Shown one piece after another: positions 58,721-64,000 of a stretch of 64,000 bases of DNA (the stretch's first letter is position 1; each line of letters begins with the position of its first letter). The notes beneath the pieces were generated by a model, which ran no database searches, had not been told where the DNA came from, and worked only from the letters and a program-made list of their open reading frames with translations. Source of the DNA: Plectrocnemia conspersa (taxonomy: Eukaryota > Arthropoda > Insecta > Trichoptera > Polycentropodidae); NCBI GenBank assembly GCA_009617715.1, contig VTFK01000066.1, positions 806,001 to 870,000 on the forward strand. Direction: 5' to 3'. The translations under genes and the position numbers were made by a program.

Positions 58721-60394
58721 ACATGTAACTATGTAAACTTAATGAATATTACTGCAGTGGCCCAATCTGTCTCTAGTTGCCACCCATCACAATCCGTCGC
58801 CAAAAGGCATAAAAAAAATATAATAGTTTTCTGCGACTTGCAAAGAACAGGTATTTATGATCCCCCATTTAGGCGGATAAGGAGCCTTTGAAAATGGACC
58901 AAAGCAACGGACAGTCAATGGTGATTTCAATACAATGGAATGCACTGTCTAACAAAATTTGTAGGATTTGACTATATGCTATCTGAAATACAAATGCCTA
59001 GTGACGGCGTTGTTAAGAATCTAGCTGTTTTATCAATAGTTGTTACGCAAAAGATTAATACTTAAAAAGTAATAAACAAGAACATGGTCTCTTTCTGCAG
59101 CAAAGCAGCACATTGATCAATTAGTCAAGAGTAGGGAAGAGCAAAGCATAATACCGAAAGAGAATATAACCGTGAATATAGCATTCATACTACAGTTTCT
59201 ACTGGAGTTTCTGAGTTCAGTTGTAGTCGCACATTGTTAAGTTTCGCCGAATACCGATAAGTACGACCCCAAGAACACCGAAGAAGCAACCGTTTCCACT
59301 TTATGTTAGACCATGTTAAATAATTAATAAATAAATTACTTTGAATTCGCACAATATGATATAAAAATAAAACCAATAAAAAATTATATAATAATATAAA
59401 ATTTATTTAATGAGAATTTTCTATCTAGGTATTACAATATATTTAATAATTTCATGTTTCCTGTTAATTTATAATAATAATAAAATATTAGCAGTGATAC
59501 AATTGCTAAAAATAAATTATTAATTTATTATACATATTATTAGCTAAAAAAATAAAATATTATATAATACTTTTTTTTCAATGGCATAAATTAAAAATAT
59601 TCATAATTAAATTTATTTTGCACTAGGAACATTAGGCCATTGATTAACAATATAACTACTAATTTATATATACATATATCACACGGCACTTTTGTATTAA
59701 AAAAATAATTTAATAAAATACATTTGTTAGCTAGCTCCATCAAAAAAATAATACTTTTTAAAAACTGCTTTAATATAAAGCTATTTTTCCTAAATATATC
59801 CAAAAATACACTATTCAGATCATTTGGGTTAAACTAATAATAAATAAATAGGTTGATATAGAAGTCAAATGCAATCATTCAAGTAGAGAGACTGTAATTA
59901 TCACAATTGGCACATTAAAACTAATTTTGCAATAAGTATTTAAATATAATTTAGTTATTACTATTTAGATGTTGTCAAAAATGTAATAAGGCTTACAGAC
60001 TCTTAAAACAAGAGGTCGGCTGAAAAATATTGTACTAGTAAATTTCAGCTTTTAATCGTTAAATGCATGTGTCGGACTAGAGAACACATTTAAGCTTACA
60101 GGAATTGCACATTAATATATATTAAAATAAATTATTTTACTATAATCTCAGCTGTACTTTTCGGTGAACTATTCACAGATTGCTTTTAACTATAATTTTC
60201 TTTTCTAAAATATTAAAACAAAACATATTATTTTTACAATACATTTAGGTTACTGTCATATTTGTATTAACAGATTGTTCAAGCAGACAACTGTACAAGT
60301 TTAATATCTATTGCATCTTTTTTACAGAGCCAGTTTTAAAAATCAAATCTAAATAAACATATTTATGAATGAGTTTAAGTTGAATATTCTATTC
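58721..60394. other. AT-rich intergenic DNA downstream of the TMEM205-like gene
   Basis: No gene or clear repeat. ATTAAA on the minus strand at about 60300-60305 could serve as the poly(A) signal of the gene that ends at 60395. Confidence 0.4.
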
Positions 60395-62574
60395 TCATAA
60401 ACACAGCTTTTCAGCTAAATAATTTATATGATAGATACCGCAGAAGATGGTGACAAAAGTTCCGATTGCGGTGTAAGAGTGAAGTTTACGGAATCTCTTC
60501 AAGATCTTCATATAATGTGGACAATACTCGAGTTCGCCCAGAATTTGTCTTCCTACTTCTTGACCATTTCCAGCCTCAGATTCCATTTGAGTTTTAGTGT
60601 GTTTTAATATCACTATAGAAGGCACTACGTGGAAACGGATGAACAGTTCGATGGAGAATGTGAGCACCATGCACATTATCTAAAGAATATATATAAAAAT
60701 GAGTAAATTTATAAGATTCGCTACCTATTTTGTTGTATAGATTTAAAGAAAAGTACCTGAACAAAGACTTTGGAGCGTGTGGTGATCTCATGTTGGATGT
60801 TGATGAACGATATCACCATTAAGAAGCTCGTTATGAAACTGTGAGTGAAGAAAGCCGGAAAAAGGTGTTCTTGTACATTGCCAAAGACATGACGTGGCAA
60901 CGCAAAGTACAAAACTAATCCTAAAAAATAAGGTTTTTATAAGTAAAAATATAATTTTGGGTAATTATGTATATATATTGAATCTCTATCACTTACCAGA
61001 AATCATAACCATCCAGATTTGAGTACCAAAGTGCATGGCAAACGTTGTTAGATATACGAGACTCCATGCTTTGTTTCTTTCGGTGATGGTTGTCGGTTCA
61101 GAGTTGATTTTGTTTAATAACACTCCAAAGATGATGCTTAGAAGTGTTACTGTGGTGATGTTGGCCAATTTTTTCGACGATGGAATGTTTCTAAAAAGAA
61201 TAAGATAAAAAATAAATATTGGAAGTTATTGGGGCAATAAATAAGGGTACAAATTAAAAAAATATTATATTTAGTAAGTAGTAAATTGATTTTTAACAAG
61301 TTTATAATATAGATATTATGTAGTATAAATTCACAATGTAAATATTTTTCTATCAAATCATGCAATGTTTTTTATTTCAGTTTGGTGTTTAAGTATTTGA
61401 GAGTGTTTGAATCATAGTGAGTAGTTTAATTGTATTATTAAAATTAATTTAACAGAATAAATATGTTTGAAAGAAGGAGTATTATTACTATTTAGTATTA
61501 TTATTGCTTTACTATACATTTACATGTGGCATTTACTGTTTTAATAATCTTGCTTTACTTGATTTGTTAATTTATATGAATACCTGATTATCTAAAACTA
61601 AATGCATACTAAAGTGTTTTAAAAAGATTAATGTTACAAAATATATCAAGATATTAAATTAGAAAATTATGATCCTTTTTTAAGATGTCACAAATATAAT
61701 ATAATTGATATAAAATATTATAACCTAATTTAAAACATCATATAATTGAAAATAAAAACATTTTCAAACTAACGATCCAACATTTTCTAAAATGATAAAT
61801 TATACAAAAAATAGTTAATACAATCTTTTGTGGTGTATAATTTATTGCTAATAAATACTTGCATACTTTTTTATAGCTGTAAGTTTTCTTATAATAATCA
61901 AATGTACCGTTATTTAATAACGGTGTAATAACTAATTTTATTAAATTCTATTAAATCAAGTAGGCAAACTAAAAATCTCTGCATTATCTAATATATTTCC
62001 TCTAAATTGATTATATAACTAATATTTAAGTAAATCGCCTATCATATTATAACATGTTAAAGCAACTAAGAAGGACTATTAAAAGATTGATAATATAATA
62101 AAAAGTATTTTTTATATTTTTTGGATCATGTAGTAATAGTTGCTAACTATTTGATATGATTTGTTTACAAAAAATATTAAAAAGAGATTAAAATTCAAGT
62201 TTGCATTAGTAATTTGTTTTGATTATAAAATATATAATACTACTACCTACTACTAAAATAAAACAATGAGATAAAGATTTTCGAAATCTAGATGATGGAT
62301 ATTGTACATTTTGAGACAGATTTTAATAAATCTACCTGGCTATCCATGACCCCTTCAGTTCTGGCAAGGCTTCCAGTATGTTCCTCAGCCATGTGGTGGA
62401 CAAAGCCAGCCAGTCCATGTTGTAAGCAACTTTTTGAGCTTGGCTGTGTTTGATGTTATGCTTTTGCTTCAACCTGTAAAGCTGCAGGAACTTTGGGTTC
62501 TTGAGAAAAGGCGCCTTCACCACCTGCGGACAGTAAGGTGGCACATCGCCATCTACTTTATCACTGGCGCACAT
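60395..62574 (-). CDS. TMEM205/DUF4149-domain membrane protein (complete, 4 exons)
   Basis: Exons in transcript order: 62574-62336, 61190-60997, 60920-60757, 60679-60395. All junctions are GT-AG and in phase, giving 882 nt and 293 residues. Residues 1-80 are polar and likely non-membrane. Hydrophobic segments follow at about 88-105, 122-150, 164-185, 197-222 and 267-284. The TMEM205 signature is HFGTQIWMVMISGLVL (133-148) followed by FALPRHVFGNVQEHLFP (150-166), closely parallel to human TMEM205 (GMQMWVTFVSG, SLPRHTFGLVQSKLFP). The C-terminal RKLHSYTAIGTF also suits the family. Human TMEM205 is 189 residues, so the extra N-terminal region of about 100 residues including one possible membrane segment is the main difference. 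TMEM205 has been linked to cisplatin tolerance in human cells; no role can be read here. The start is the first ATG in a 5' exon preceded by a TATA box. Confidence 0.88.
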
Positions 62575-62670
62575 ATCCGATGAAGATAAGTGATAAATTG
62601 TGAAAACGAGACGACAGAAGCGCTGCGTCAGTCAAAGAACGACTACTACTCGGCAGCACAGTTAGCTGGT

Positions 62671-62677
62671 CTTTATA
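62671..62677 (-). promoter_or_regulatory. TATA box of the TMEM205-like gene
   Basis: TATAAAG on the minus strand, about 97-103 bases upstream of the ATG, in a G/C-richer promoter segment (62575-62715). Transcription would start about 30 bases downstream, leaving a 5' UTR of roughly 70 bases. Confidence 0.55.
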
Positions 62678-62715
62678 GTACCTGAGCATGGCGCGCAGGC
62701 GTCGTCAATCTGCGG

Positions 62716-63840
62716 TGCTTTAATATATTTTATTTTTTCAAACTACTGAATATGTATTATTATTAAAATTATAGTAGTAATATTATACATAAATGAAAAT
62801 TAAACTATATTAGTATTTAACAAGCAAGTATCACTTCTAAATATTGACTATATGCTTAGAAATTTAAATTCAGATAAAGATTTATTAAGATGCAACCATG
62901 AAGCTAAACACAATTTTTATTAAGCAGCATAGAAAAAAATAATAACTAAGTAAAACAAAAGCTATTTATTTTCCTTGGTTGTCATGGTTTACATTCGAAT
63001 ATAAGATACATTTGGTATTAAATCAAACCGATGACACATAAGGACACTTTTTCGTAAGAAAATTTTGCTGGGCAACGGTGCACTCCATGGCACAAGGTTA
63101 TACTTGTCTGCTGGGCATTAATATACAAAATGGCATTTAATGGGTTAATTAGTCGAGTAACGTTATTTTAATATAGTTATTTCAGAATAATATTTTACTT
63201 AAAAAAAATACAATCATAATTTTCTCATAAAATTTACTTACAAACTTACTTTGTTTATATAAATAGCACAAGTTTTTTAAAATATTTATATGTTTATTAT
63301 GGCAATACTGAATCACGTAGTTCGTTGTCAGCTGATAGATCTCTCTGGATTATATGTGCTGTATTTCTGCGTCAGAGAATCGCCGGTTATCTACAGTTTT
63401 CAATTAAGCTCTTGACAATTATCTGATGATTGCGTGGATCTCAAGAAGATTCCATCCAGTCCATCTAGTGTCTTGAAAGTTATTGGGAGAATAAATTTGC
63501 CTTGTCTGAAGCAATTACAATTGATGGGTGGATGAATGGAATTTGTGTACAACATTCCATTTATAAAAACATCTTACAAGTGTCAAAAATATAATAATAA
63601 ATATTAGTGATGTTTACCATTACTAATAAAATACTATGGCTTAAGAACTGCGTTAAATATATTAAATACTGTGTATATATATAAATACAAATATTAAATG
63701 GATTCCGTAAAACATAACAATCTTTTTGACGTTTTTACTATAAAAATCTATTTGTTGCTTATCTCAAATTGCATGACGTTGAGAATTGCAAAGTTGCTTT
63801 GTAAACAATATTTTTTGTCTAACTGCACATCAAAATTATT
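62716..63840. other. AT-rich intergenic DNA, nothing recognised
   Basis: No open frame or repeat stands out. Confidence 0.45.
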
Positions 63841-63971
63841 TTAAAGTGCTTGACGTCGGGCGGCGGAATTTCTTCGTAAAACAGCGGTATTACGTTTCGC
63901 AAAAATCTCTTTTAAGTTTTTGGGTAAGCCTAAGGGGTGTGACTTCGCAGCCAGTACGACGAAGGTGGAAA
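63841..63971 (-). other. Possible 3'-terminal exon of a gene beyond the window
   Basis: A minus-strand frame is open from the window edge to a TAA at 63841-63843 (53 codons). TTCTCACTAG just upstream could be a splice acceptor, giving an exon starting at 63971. The encoded tail (STFVVLAAKSHPLGLPKNLK, ending RRNSAARRQAL) is basic and G/C-richer than its surroundings. I recognise no family. GC-rich islands elsewhere in this window also give chance frames, so the call is weak. Confidence 0.25.
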
Positions 63972-64000
63972 CTAGTGAGAATTTTATTAAATATTGTGAC

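Noticed and set aside
58431..58724. 97-codon minus and 65-codon plus frames
   Set aside because: They lie in a repeat-derived, GC-richer segment on both strands and have no recognisable domain.

Overview
This is eukaryotic nuclear DNA, most likely from an insect (the order cannot be fixed from the sequence). It is very A/T-rich. Its genes are split by short GT-AG introns, and it carries mariner, piggyBac-like, hAT-like, Jockey-type and CR1/Jockey-superfamily repeats typical of arthropods. No bacterial gene organisation, operon or CRISPR array is present.

Layout: from 1 to about 45 kb the window is a gene desert holding decayed mobile elements and isolated G/C- and CpG-richer islands of 200-500 bp (for example 9.4-10.15, 11.2-11.55, 17.2-17.5, 18.6-19.4, 22.0-22.6, 23.4-23.6, 26.5-27.0, 32.4-32.8, 36.2-36.6 and 39.05-39.5 kb). 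The islands have no coherent coding frame and are the best candidates for regulatory DNA. Mobile DNA in the desert: a piggyBac-like transposase tail (2.7-3.3 kb), a degenerate mariner (7.36-8.32 kb), a plus-strand RT fragment (16.5-17.0 kb), a hAT-like non-autonomous element (20.0-20.8 kb), three 3' ends of one LINE family (21.4, 24.0 and 33.6 kb), a Jockey-type element split by a CR1/Jockey-superfamily LINE (32.9-35.8 kb), and a 2.3 kb DNA transposon with about 325 bp terminal inverted repeats encoding an unclassified protein (41.39-43.72 kb).

From 45.1 to 56.45 kb lies a complete minus-strand gene for CAND1, the cullin-associated assembly factor. I could join 19 coding exons, every junction GT-AG and in phase, into a 1258-residue reading frame. 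Its 3.4 kb intron 10 holds a Jockey-type LINE remnant that was itself hit by a 306 bp hAT-type foldback element with a perfect 8 bp target duplication, and a 222 bp TTAA-flanked miniature element.

From 60.4 to 62.57 kb is a second complete minus-strand gene of four exons (293 residues) with a TMEM205/DUF4149 domain and a TATA box about 100 bp upstream of the ATG. Between the two genes are a tandem-repeat MITE-like element with a palindromic junction (58.03-58.44 kb) and a dispersed repeat shared with 30.7 kb. At the right edge a short minus-strand open segment (63841-63971) may be the terminal exon of a gene lying beyond the window. The two genes show no functional link; both are transcribed leftward.
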